Shown here: one piece after another, positions 1-5,718 of the stretch
How positions within the stretch are numbered: the first letter of the stretch is position 1
Layout of the letters: each line of letters opens with the position of its first letter
Origin: an uncultured Clostridia bacterium
GTDB lineage: Bacteria > Bacillota > Clostridia > Oscillospirales > Oscillospiraceae
DNA length: 10,603 bases
Direction: 5' to 3'
NCBI GenBank assembly: GCA_945613045.1
Contig: CALZAG010000043.1
Coordinates: forward strand, 1-10,603
The notes under the pieces: model-generated
What the model was told of the DNA's origin: nothing
The model's database searches: none
What the model saw: only the letters and a program-made list of their open reading frames with translations
Program-made: the position numbers and the translations under genes

Positions 1-1
1 A

Positions 2-529
2 CCAGTCTTCGCAACTATACCAATTAATAATCTTTTTTCTGTTACAGAACTCGAAGAATTTGTTAGTATCCAAAAGCAGATAAAAGAATGTGCCGGTTAT
101 GCTGAATTTGATGCAAGGTCTCATAATGGTTTTTCTGCCGCATTAAAAAAATACGAGGAGTTTTTAAGATTCCAAGCGGGCGATAATTCCTTTCAGCCTT
201 CTTTGCCAGTAACGCGCCCTCCTTCTCGTCAATCTAATGTTCACCGCTGGACTATGGAAGAAGATATGATTTGCTGTAAAAGATTTCTTGACTGCTATGT
301 CGTTAGGCAAAGTAACATGGACATAGCACAGTTTCTTAAAATGCTTGCAAAGGAAGTTCCCGAAGTTTCTGAAGGTTCGCTGCGTATGAAGATACAGAAC
401 ATCAAGTATTTAGCATCGCAGGCGGGACTTAAGGATACATCAACTATAAAATGGCTTAGTCAATACTCAACGCAGTGTAAAAAAGCGTTTGAACAAGCCG
501 GAATCGAACTGGGTTTATTGCACAGATAG
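2..529 (+). CDS. Unrecognised AT-rich protein, 3' part of a gene, with a SANT/Myb-like W-T-x-E-E-D motif
   Basis: The frame is open from the left edge and ends at TAG 527-529, giving 175 visible residues; the true start lies outside the window. A TTG at 203 is in frame but sits inside a continuous open frame, has no clear ribosome binding site, and is probably not the start. Visible parts are a charged helical segment (residues about 12-57, ending ALKKYEEFL), a Pro/Ser-rich linker (67-80), and a C-terminal domain that opens RWTMEEDMICCKRF (82-95) and contains GSLRMKIQNIKYL (125-137) and LSQYSTQCKKAF (152-163). W-T-x-E-E-D resembles the start of a SANT/Myb helix-turn-helix, so nucleic-acid binding is possible but unproven. 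From memory, similar linker-plus-domain tails occur in proteins near restriction or defence genes; I could not check this. The gene is far more AT-rich than everything downstream (19 G/C in the first 60 bases), which suggests transfer. It converges on the CD1247-family gene. Confidence 0.6.
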   Translation, partial: PVFATIPINNLFSVTELEEFVSIQKQIKECAGYAEFDARSHNGFSAALKKYEEFLRFQAGDNSFQPSLPVTRPPSRQSNVHRWTMEEDMICCKRFLDCYVVRQSNMDIAQFLKMLAKEVPEVSEGSLRMKIQNIKYLASQAGLKDTSTIKWLSQYSTQCKKAFEQAGIELGLLHR

Positions 530-613
530 ATAACATTATGCTTTATAGAAATATAATGCAAATTTGGAGCGATCCACAAGCTCTTGGCGCATATTTTTAC
601 AAAAAATGCCGAT

Positions 614-651
614 AAAAACTGTGCTGCTGTCTTTTCCGACAGCAGCACAGT
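614..651 (-). terminator. Intrinsic terminator of the efp / CD1247-family cluster
   Basis: A perfect 14-bp inverted repeat (618-631 with 638-651, arm ACTGTGCTGCTGTC) encloses a 6-nt loop. On the minus strand it is followed by five Ts (618-614, the first closing the stem). It lies 22 nt after the stop of the CD1247-family gene. In the plus direction the stem is followed by CATTTTG, a poorer U-tract, so it may also weakly stop readthrough from the convergent gene at 2-529. Confidence 0.88.
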
Positions 652-672
652 CATTTTGATAGCTTTTCGGGA

Positions 673-1113
673 TCAGTCGTCGTCCTCGTCCTCATCCTCG
701 TCATCGTCGAAGTCGAACTCGAGCTCCGCGTCGCAGGACGGGCAGCGGATCGCGCCGAAGTCAAGATCATCCTCAAGGAGCGTGATGACCTCGCCGCACT
801 GTGGACAGGTGACCTCGTACTCCTGCTCGTCGCCGCAGCCGCAGCAGCCGACGCATTCGTCGTCCTCGTATTCATCCTCGTCCTCGCCGAGATCTGCAAG
901 GCACAGATCCTCAAGATAGGCCATATCCTCGCCGATATCGTCGATGCTGTCGGCAAGGTCGGCGCACTTGGCCTCAAGAGCCTCGGTATCGCCGGCCAGA
1001 GACTCGAGCACGTCGATGACGGCCAGCATGAGCTTGCCATCCTTGCCGTCGGCCTTTACGCCGAGACCCTCGGCAAGCCCCTTCAGGTATGCAACTTTTT
1101 CACTTGCGGTCAT
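673..1113 (-). CDS. CD1247 N-terminal domain family protein with zinc ribbon and acidic tail
   Basis: The protein has 146 residues. The start is the ATG at 1113-1111, chosen because AGGAGG lies just upstream (about 1123-1128) and because the family begins MTxSEKVAYLKGLAEG; an in-frame ATG at 1176 lies within the hairpin region and is unlikely. Residues 1-70 form the helical CD1247-type domain (SEKVAYLKGLAEGL, then heptad-like ADLADSIDDIGEDMAYLEDL). Then come a Cys cluster (C87, C90, C91, C93), a zinc ribbon (C103-x2-C106 and C124-x2-C127) and a tail of almost only Asp and Glu (133-146). Family function is unknown to me; many clostridia carry it next to efp or sporulation genes. A soluble, metal-binding, possibly nucleic-acid- or protein-binding factor is an inference. 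It lies downstream of efp with an inverted repeat between them and a strong terminator behind it. Confidence 0.82.
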   Translation of the reverse strand: MTASEKVAYLKGLAEGLGVKADGKDGKLMLAVIDVLESLAGDTEALEAKCADLADSIDDIGEDMAYLEDLCLADLGEDEDEYEDDECVGCCGCGDEQEYEVTCPQCGEVITLLEDDLDFGAIRCPSCDAELEFDFDDDEDEDEDDD

Positions 1114-1142
1114 GTTTGTCCCTCCTTGTGGAATGTAGGAAA

Positions 1143-1170
1143 ACGGGGAATATACAATAATATTCCCCGT
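1143..1170 (-). terminator. Hairpin between efp and the CD1247-family gene (weak terminator or attenuator)
   Basis: ACGGGGAATA at 1143-1152 pairs perfectly with TATTCCCCGT at 1161-1170, with an AT-rich 8-nt loop. On the minus strand the stem is followed by only three more Ts (1142-1140) and then CC, so the U-tract is short. Sitting between the efp stop and the ribosome binding site of the next gene, it most likely lowers expression of the downstream gene relative to efp or protects the efp mRNA 3' end. Confidence 0.55.
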
Positions 1171-1185
1171 ATACATACGTTTTTA

Positions 1186-1746
1186 TTACTTCGCTCTGCC
1201 GAGATACTCGCCGGTGCGGGTATCTATCTGGATCTTCTCGCCGGGCTCGATGAACAGGGGGACTTTGACCTCCGCGCCGGTCTCGAGAGTGGCGGGCTTG
1301 GTGGCGTTGGTGGCGGTGTTGCCTGCGAAGCCGGGGTCGGTGTCGGTGACCTCAAGGTCGACAAAGAAGGGAGGCTCGACGTTGAAGACCTTGCCCTTGT
1401 AGGAGTAAATGGTGCACTCCATGTTCTCCTTGACGAACTTGAAGCTGTCGCCCAGGACGGACTCGTCAACCGGCTCGAGCTCGTAGGTCTCGGGGTTCAT
1501 GAAGTAGTACAGGTTGCCGTCGTTGTAGCTGTATTCCATGGTCATACGGTCAACGGTGGCGTTTTCGAACTTCGCGGTGGGGTTGAAGGAAGTTTCGGTG
1601 ACGGCGCCGGTGATGACGTTCTTCATCTTGGTGCGGACAAAGGCCGCGCCCTTGCCGGGCTTGACATGCTGGAACTCAACGACCTGCATGACCTGACCGT
1701 CCATCTCAAAGGTAACGCCGTTCCTGAAATCGCCTGCTGTAATCAT
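1186..1746 (-). CDS. efp: Elongation factor P
   Basis: This 186-residue protein matches the usual EF-P length (about 185) with all three beta-barrel domains: an N-terminal KOW-like domain (1-63), a middle OB domain (about 64-126) and a C-terminal OB domain (about 127-186, with the family signature near TDTDPGFAGNTAT and the ending GEYLGRAK). EF-P binds between the ribosomal P and E sites and relieves stalling at consecutive prolines. The loop that reaches the peptidyl-transferase centre is VKPGKGAAF with Lys32 at the tip, the position that is post-translationally modified in other bacteria. No EpmA/YfcM-type or YmfI-type modification gene is in the window, so the modification cannot be inferred. 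The ATG at 1746 has AGGAGG at 1757-1762. It follows the peptidase and small membrane protein genes but has its own promoter candidate. This gene order resembles yqhT-efp in Bacillus subtilis. Confidence 0.97.
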   Translation of the reverse strand: MITAGDFRNGVTFEMDGQVMQVVEFQHVKPGKGAAFVRTKMKNVITGAVTETSFNPTAKFENATVDRMTMEYSYNDGNLYYFMNPETYELEPVDESVLGDSFKFVKENMECTIYSYKGKVFNVEPPFFVDLEVTDTDPGFAGNTATNATKPATLETGAEVKVPLFIEPGEKIQIDTRTGEYLGRAK

Positions 1747-1788
1747 AATAGGTGATCCTCCTATAACTTTTAACTCTTTAACTCTGAT

Positions 1789-1817
1789 ATTTTACATTAT
1801 GAAGCCGCATATTGCAA
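1789..1817 (-). promoter_or_regulatory. Sigma-A-type promoter for efp
   Basis: On the minus strand, TTGCAA (1817-1812) is followed by a 17-nt spacer and TAAAAT (1794-1789). It begins three bases past the stop of the small membrane protein gene and lies about 27 nt before the efp Shine-Dalgarno. Spacing is ideal; hexamers match consensus at 4/6 and 5/6. It would let efp and the CD1247-family gene be transcribed apart from the peptidase operon. Confidence 0.6.
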
Positions 1818-1819
1818 GA

Positions 1820-2077
1820 TTATTTTCTCTTTTTGATGCCGTTTTCGATGTTTTCTCCGCCGGCCTCGCGTTTTCCGGTGCGCTTTTCAAACGCGACCTG
1901 TATCATATACACCACGAGAGCCAGAACTCCGACGAGGTAGAGTATGTTGCGCAGCATCACGGGAAAGGCGGGGATGAAGCTCTGCAGCAGAGCCGTGACG
2001 CAGACGATGATGAAGCCCATGTACATCAGCGGGGTCATGGAGATTTCTTTTTTTGCCTTTTTAGTGTTCTTTGCCAT
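1820..2077 (-). CDS. Small two-helix membrane protein, unknown function
   Basis: The 85-residue protein starts at ATG 2077-2075 with GGAGGA 7 nt upstream; a farther in-frame ATG at 2098 would overlap the peptidase stop and include the ribosome binding site in the coding region, so it is rejected. Two hydrophobic segments are visible at about residues 14-35 (PLMYMGFIIVCVTALLQSF) and 41-63 (MLRNILYLVGVLALVVYMIQ), joined by a short Pro-containing turn. Both ends are Lys/Arg-rich (KNTKKAKK at the front, IKKRK at the end), which by the positive-inside rule suggests a helical hairpin with both termini cytoplasmic. I do not recognise a family. It lies 17 nt after the Xaa-Pro peptidase gene and is very likely co-transcribed with it. 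Confidence 0.78.
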   Translation of the reverse strand: MAKNTKKAKKEISMTPLMYMGFIIVCVTALLQSFIPAFPVMLRNILYLVGVLALVVYMIQVAFEKRTGKREAGGENIENGIKKRK

Positions 2078-2094
2078 GTTTTCTCCTCCGTTTA

Positions 2095-3165
2095 TCACAA
2101 AATTATAAGCTCCTTGTTAGCGTGGGTGATGTTCTCGCAGCCGTCCTCCCGCAGGATGAGCACGTCCTCGATCCTGACGCCGAATTTCCCCGGCAGGTAT
2201 ATCCCCGGTTCGGCGGAAATGACCGCGCCGGCCGGCATCGGGGCGCTGGACGAGGGGGAGGCCGAGGGTGACTCGTGGATGTCGAGCCCCAGCGAGTGGC
2301 CGAAGGAATGTCCGAAATATTCGCCGAAGCCCGCGTCCGAGATGACCTTCCGCGCCGCGCCGTCGATCTCAGCGCCGCTGACACCCGCCCGTGCCGCTTT
2401 TATGCCCTCGAGCTGGGCGCGCAGGACAACGTCATAGACATTTTTCATTTCCTCGGTCGCGTGGCCTACCGCGACGGTGCGCGTCATGTCCGAGCAGTAG
2501 CCGTTTTTAACGCAGCCGAAGTCCATGGTGACAAAGTCGCCGTTTTCAACGGGCTTGTCGGAGGGCACGCCGTGGGGCATGCTGGAATTCGCGCCCGAAA
2601 CGGCGATGGGGTCAAAGGAGTTGCCCTCGCCGCCGTGCTTGAGGAGCCTGTAGCTTATCTCGGCGGCTATGTCGCGCTCCGTTACGCCCGGGCGGATGAT
2701 GCGCAGAACGTCGTCGAGCGCTTTTTCGGCGATAGCCTGCGCCGCGCGCATATGCGCCTGCTCCTGTTCGTCCTTGGAAGCGCGAAGCTCGTTAAATATG
2801 CTCTGGCAGGGCGTGAGCTCCAGCCCCAGCAGCTTTTCGTAGTTAAGATACTGCCCGTGCGGCAGGCTCAATTCCTCCGCGCCGAGCGACTTCACCGCGC
2901 AGGAAGCAAGCTCGGCCTTTATAAGCTCGGAAAGCCGTTTTCCCGCGCCGAAGAGCCTCAGCCCGAAATCCGCGGAAACGGTTTTTTCGGCGGCCTCGAT
3001 GTATCGGGAATCGGTGAAAAGGAAGGCGCGCTCCCGCGTTATGAGCACCGCGCCGTCGGTAAAGGTAAAGCCCGACGCGTAGAGCTGGTTTTTCACGTCG
3101 GTTATCAGAACGCCGTCAAGGTTTTTCTGAGCGAGCTTCTCCCGAATTTTCAAAAGCCTGTCCAA
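2095..3165 (-). CDS. pepP: Xaa-Pro peptidase, M24 family (PepP/YqhT-like)
   Basis: This is a 356-residue metallopeptidase predicted to cleave the bond next to proline in peptides, in the cytoplasm. An N-terminal creatinase-like domain (about 1-130) precedes the pita-bread catalytic domain (about 137-356). The five metal ligands are visible: D215 (VTMDFG), D226 (CSDMTRT), H290 (GHSFGHSLG), E319 (SAEPGIY) and E333 (RIEDV). H198 (SSMPHG) and H297 (DIHESP) are the other conserved catalytic-site histidines. Length matches B. subtilis YqhT-type enzymes (about 353) rather than the longer E. coli PepP. The start is TTG: it has GGAGG 7 nt upstream and no in-frame ATG between the promoter and the conserved N-terminus. 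A Ser/Pro-rich stretch (299-311) sits where relatives have a more varied loop. It leads an operon with the small membrane protein gene, upstream of efp. Confidence 0.94.
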   Translation of the reverse strand: MDRLLKIREKLAQKNLDGVLITDVKNQLYASGFTFTDGAVLITRERAFLFTDSRYIEAAEKTVSADFGLRLFGAGKRLSELIKAELASCAVKSLGAEELSLPHGQYLNYEKLLGLELTPCQSIFNELRASKDEQEQAHMRAAQAIAEKALDDVLRIIRPGVTERDIAAEISYRLLKHGGEGNSFDPIAVSGANSSMPHGVPSDKPVENGDFVTMDFGCVKNGYCSDMTRTVAVGHATEEMKNVYDVVLRAQLEGIKAARAGVSGAEIDGAARKVISDAGFGEYFGHSFGHSLGLDIHESPSASPSSSAPMPAGAVISAEPGIYLPGKFGVRIEDVLILREDGCENITHANKELIIL

Positions 3166-3172
3166 TTTCGCG

Positions 3173-3177
3173 CCTCC
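3173..3177 (-). promoter_or_regulatory. Ribosome binding site that fixes the TTG start of the Xaa-Pro peptidase
   Basis: GGAGG on the minus strand lies 7 nt before the TTG at 3165-3163. Upstream in-frame codons contain no ATG or GTG, and the predicted transcription start lies only about 10 nt above this site, so TTG is the best supported start. Confidence 0.8.
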
Positions 3178-3193
3178 GAATGAAATATACTAT

Positions 3194-3222
3194 ATCTTAT
3201 CACCATTCCGACCGCGTTTCAA
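3194..3222 (-). promoter_or_regulatory. Sigma-A-type promoter of the peptidase operon
   Basis: On the minus strand TTGAAA (3222-3217) and TAAGAT (3199-3194) are 17 nt apart, with TG one base before the -10 (extended -10). Transcription would begin near 3187, giving a leader of about 20 nt that contains the GGAGG site. Confidence 0.75.
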
Positions 3223-3253
3223 GGCTTTTCCCTTCCGGTACCCGCGCGGCCGT

Positions 3254-3307
3254 CCGCGTTGAGAATGGCGCGTATCATTTTTGCGCTAAACCGAATACCT
3301 CCTGCGG
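3254..3307 (+). repeat. Dispersed intergenic repeat, copy 1 (upstream of htpG)
   Basis: The first 18 nt (3254-3271, CCGCGTTGAGAATGGCGC) match 5344-5361 at 17 of 18 positions, and both are followed after nine bases by TTGCG. The second half (3281-3307) aligns with 5551-5577 at about 18 of 27 positions, including shared CGAATA and TGCGG. No gene covers it; it lies between the two divergent promoters. Confidence 0.6.
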
Positions 3308-3327
3308 CTGATGTTTGATTTGAACTG

Positions 3328-3355
3328 TTGAAAAAATATTATAATGTGTTATAAT
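3328..3355 (+). promoter_or_regulatory. Sigma-A-type promoter of htpG
   Basis: TTGAAA (3328-3333), a 16-nt spacer and a perfect TATAAT (3350-3355) with TGT directly before it (perfect extended -10). A second TATAAT overlaps the spacer at 3340-3345, with a weaker TTGATT 19 nt upstream of it. Predicted start near 3362 gives a leader of about 58 nt, AT-rich, ending in GGAGG at 3405-3409. No CIRCE element or CtsR-type heptad repeat is visible around it. Confidence 0.8.
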
Positions 3356-3419
3356 ATAAATTCAATACATTTAATGTTGCTTTTATCGTTATTGTATATT
3401 AAACGGAGGTTTTTAAGAT

Positions 3420-5342
3420 ATGGCAAAGAAACAGTTTAAGGCCGAGAGCAAGCGTCTGCTCGACCTGATGATCAACTCGATCTACACAAACAAGGAGATC
3501 TTCCTGCGCGAGATCATTTCAAACGCGTCGGACGCTATCGACAAGCTCTGCTACCTGTCCCTGACCGACGACAAGGTCGGTCTTGAGCGCTCGGATTACC
3601 GCATCCGCATCACCGTCAACAAGGACGAGCGCACCATCACCGTTTCCGACAACGGCATCGGCATGACTCAGGACGAGGCCGAGAAAAACCTCGGCGTCAT
3701 CGCCAAGAGCGGCTCCTACAAGTTCAAGAGCGAAATGGATTCCGAGGAGGCCGGGAAGGACGACATCTCCATCATCGGACAGTTCGGCGTGGGCTTTTAT
3801 TCCGCCTTCATGGTGTCCGACAAGGTCACCGTCATCACCAAAAAGTACGGCGAGGAAAAGGGCGTCCGCTGGGAGAGCACCGGCGCGGACGGCTACACGG
3901 TCACCGAGTGCGATAAGTACACCGCCGGCACCGACGTTATCATGCACATCAAGGAGGACACCGAGGAGGAGATCTACGGTTCGTACCTCGAGATATGGAA
4001 GCTCAAGTCCCTTGTCAAGAAGTATTCCGACTACGTGCGCTGGCCCATCGTCATGGACATCACCCATCAGGAGCAGCAGCCCACCGGCGAGGAGGACAAG
4101 GACGGCAAGCCCATCATGCAGACCGTGAACGTCACCGCTCCCGAGACGGTCAACTCCATGGTGCCCATCTGGCAGCGGAGCAAGGCCGAGGTCACGGACG
4201 AGCAGTGCGTCGAGTGGTACAAGGAGACCACCCGCGACCAGACCGACCCCGCCGTCACGCTCAGGGTCAACGCCGAGGGTACTATATCCTACAAGGCGAT
4301 GCTTTTCGTCCCCGGCAAGGATATCGACAACGGCATCTCCGGCGCGACGAAAAAGGGCATCAAGCTCTACTGCAACGGCGTTCTCATAATGGAGGACTGC
4401 GACAAGCTCATCCACGACTACTTTGAGTTCGTCCGCGGCGTCGTGGATTCGCCCGACCTGAGCCTGAACATCTCCCGTGAGATACTTCAGCACAACCGCC
4501 AGCTCAAGGTCATCGGCCAGAACCTTGAAAAAAAGATCAAGGGCGAGCTGGAGAAAATGATGAAGGACGACCGTCCCAAGTACGAGAACTTCTGGAAGAA
4601 CTTCGGCATCCACATCAAGTGCGGCGTGTGCGACGAATACGGCCGCTACACCGATTTCCTCAAGGATCTGCTCATTTTCTATACCTCCGAGGACTCTCAG
4701 GTGACCCTCAAGGAGTATACCGACAATATGCCCGAGAGCCAGAAGGCCATCTACTACGCCTCGGCCGACACCGTAAAGCACGCGATGAGCCTGCCCCAGT
4801 GTGAGGAGGTACGCTCCCGCGGCTATGAGATACTCTATCTCGACCATCCCATCGACGAGACCGTTCTGCAGCAGATCAGGATGATCGAGGGCAAGCCCTT
4901 TGTCAACATCCTCACCGAGGATCTGGGCTTCCAGACCGACGAGGAGAAGAAGGCCGCCGAGGAAAAGACCGTCGAGAACAAGGAGCTGCTCGACTTCATA
5001 CGCGACAGTGTCGGTGACGAAAAGCTCAAGCAGGTGACGCTCTCGAACAAGCTCGTATCCTCGTCCTGCTGCCTGACCTCTACCGGCGGCTTCACGCTGG
5101 AGATGGAAAAATATTTCCGCAACGGCCCGAGCGAGGAGATGCGCAAGCTCCGCGCCGACCGCGTTCTGGAGCTCAACGCCTCTCACCACGCCTTCGAGGC
5201 CATAAAGGCTGCCTACGAGTCCGGCGATAAGGACAGGGCCGCTGCCATGTCCAAGATCCTTTATGCCCAGTCCGAGCTCATCGCCGGCGTCGAGGTCGAG
5301 GATCCCACCGCTTACGCCGAGCTCGTCTGCACTCTTTTTTAA
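3420..5342 (+). CDS. htpG: Molecular chaperone HtpG (bacterial Hsp90)
   Basis: This 640-residue cytoplasmic ATP-dependent chaperone is close to the E. coli length (624). The N-terminal GHKL ATPase domain (about 1-215) shows E31, N35 and D38 in LREIISNASDAIDKL, the DNGIGM box at 77-82, and the GQFGVGF loop at 120-126. The middle domain (about 225-500) contains SREILQHNRQL with R353 and Q357, matching the Arg/Gln that contact ATP in Hsp90 proteins. The C-terminal dimerisation domain runs to residue 640. The ATG at 3420 has GGAGG 10 nt upstream and is preceded by a strong promoter. The gene stands alone, divergent from the peptidase operon and followed by a repeat-filled gap with no canonical terminator. 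Codon use is strongly GC-ending, which creates a long open antisense frame of no significance. A short polar insertion near residues 220-236 (QEQQPTGEEDKDGKP) is a typical variable site. Confidence 0.97.
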   Translation: MAKKQFKAESKRLLDLMINSIYTNKEIFLREIISNASDAIDKLCYLSLTDDKVGLERSDYRIRITVNKDERTITVSDNGIGMTQDEAEKNLGVIAKSGSYKFKSEMDSEEAGKDDISIIGQFGVGFYSAFMVSDKVTVITKKYGEEKGVRWESTGADGYTVTECDKYTAGTDVIMHIKEDTEEEIYGSYLEIWKLKSLVKKYSDYVRWPIVMDITHQEQQPTGEEDKDGKPIMQTVNVTAPETVNSMVPIWQRSKAEVTDEQCVEWYKETTRDQTDPAVTLRVNAEGTISYKAMLFVPGKDIDNGISGATKKGIKLYCNGVLIMEDCDKLIHDYFEFVRGVVDSPDLSLNISREILQHNRQLKVIGQNLEKKIKGELEKMMKDDRPKYENFWKNFGIHIKCGVCDEYGRYTDFLKDLLIFYTSEDSQVTLKEYTDNMPESQKAIYYASADTVKHAMSLPQCEEVRSRGYEILYLDHPIDETVLQQIRMIEGKPFVNILTEDLGFQTDEEKKAAEEKTVENKELLDFIRDSVGDEKLKQVTLSNKLVSSSCCLTSTGGFTLEMEKYFRNGPSEEMRKLRADRVLELNASHHAFEAIKAAYESGDKDRAAAMSKILYAQSELIAGVEVEDPTAYAELVCTLF

Positions 5343-5343
5343 G

Positions 5344-5397
5344 CCGCGTTAAGAATGGCGCAAGTCTGTATTGCGTCAGCCCGACCGGTGATACCGG
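5344..5397 (+). repeat. Dispersed intergenic repeat, copy 2 (just after htpG)
   Basis: It begins one base after the htpG stop codon. The first 18 nt match copy 1 at 17 of 18 positions. TTGCGTCAGC (5371-5380) recurs in copies 3 and 4, and the 21 nt at 5371-5391 recur inverted at 5719-5739 with one mismatch. It ends in a small perfect hairpin, CCGGT-GAT-ACCGG (5385-5397), which could act as an RNA 3' end structure but lacks a U-tract. Confidence 0.7.
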
Positions 5398-5437
5398 AAG
5401 TTGACGCTTTTGCACTCGCGCTCTTAATAACTATGCT

Positions 5438-5486
5438 CGCCCCTACAAAAAATGAGGCGATCCAAAATAATACTGCCGTAGGGGCG
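5438..5486. repeat. Inverted repeat CGCCCCTAC / GTAGGGGCG
   Basis: The 9-nt arms at 5438-5446 and 5478-5486 are perfect reverse complements separated by 31 nt. The right arm is the start of the first 28-nt palindromic repeat, so the left arm looks like a partial inverted copy of that element. Confidence 0.6.
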
Positions 5487-5503
5487 GCCATTGGCCGTCC
5501 GCC
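5476..5503. repeat. 28-nt palindromic interspersed repeat, copy 1
   Basis: Identical over 28 nt to 5632-5659. The core CGGCCATTGGCCG is a perfect palindrome around a central T and is flanked by GTAGGGG on the left and TCCGCC on the right, so the transcript can fold into a compact hairpin. From memory, GTAGGGGCGGCC-type repeats are abundant in Oscillospiraceae genomes. Confidence 0.85.
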
Positions 5504-5524
5504 CGGCGGCTGCCGGAGAGCGAT

Positions 5525-5577
5525 CCGCATTGAAACAATACGTCTCGTTTTTGCGTCAGCACGAATATGCCATGCGG
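5525..5577 (+). repeat. Dispersed intergenic repeat, copy 3
   Basis: It starts CCGCATTGAAACAATAC and carries CGTTTTTGCGTCAGC at 5546-5560. The layout (CCGC, then TTGCG about 26 nt later, then CGAATA and TGCGG) follows copies 1 and 2, with a 1-nt difference in spacing and more divergence in the left half. Confidence 0.55.
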
Positions 5578-5631
5578 AGGTACTTGGTATATTGCCATTG
5601 TCTAAATGACAGCGCATCAAAAACCCCGCAC

Positions 5632-5659
5632 CCGTAGGGGCGGCCATTGGCCGTCCGCC
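5632..5659. repeat. 28-nt palindromic interspersed repeat, copy 2
   Basis: A perfect 28-nt match to 5476-5503, in the same orientation, 156 nt apart start to start. Flanking sequences differ, so the conserved unit ends close to these limits. Confidence 0.85.
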
Positions 5660-5675
5660 TGTGAAAATTCGCAGC

Positions 5676-5706
5676 GGTGCGGAACAGAGTGCGGGTGCGA
5701 AACAGA
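5676..5706 (+). repeat. Imperfect tandem repeat, 18-nt period
   Basis: GGTGCGGAACAGA (5676-5688) recurs as GGTGCGAAACAGA (5694-5706) with one mismatch, separated by GTGCG. Confidence 0.5.
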
Positions 5707-5718
5707 CTATTGCCATTG

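Noticed and set aside
584..1040. Ser-rich plus-strand frame and Thr/Arg-rich minus-strand frame over the CD1247-family gene
   Set aside because: Both are low-complexity shadows of the Asp/Glu triplet-rich coding sequence; only the frame at 673-1113 has a ribosome binding site and a recognisable domain.
1149..1160. AATATACAATAA shared with the reverse strand near 3391-3402
   Set aside because: A 12-nt match of pure AT-rich sequence in two intergenic regions; it is explained by composition, and the surrounding bases do not match.
1126..1755. A 209-codon plus-strand frame covering the efp region
   Set aside because: It is antisense to a complete, unmistakable efp and consists of Gly/Val/Leu repeats with no motif.
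3180..3419. CIRCE or CtsR operator for htpG
   Set aside because: No TTAGCACTC / GAGTGCTAA pair or GGTCAAA tandem heptads are visible.
3519..5189. A 556-codon open frame antisense to htpG
   Set aside because: It is the mirror of a strongly GC-ending codon bias. The translation is Val/Leu/Gly-rich without any family motif, and HtpG on the other strand is unambiguous.
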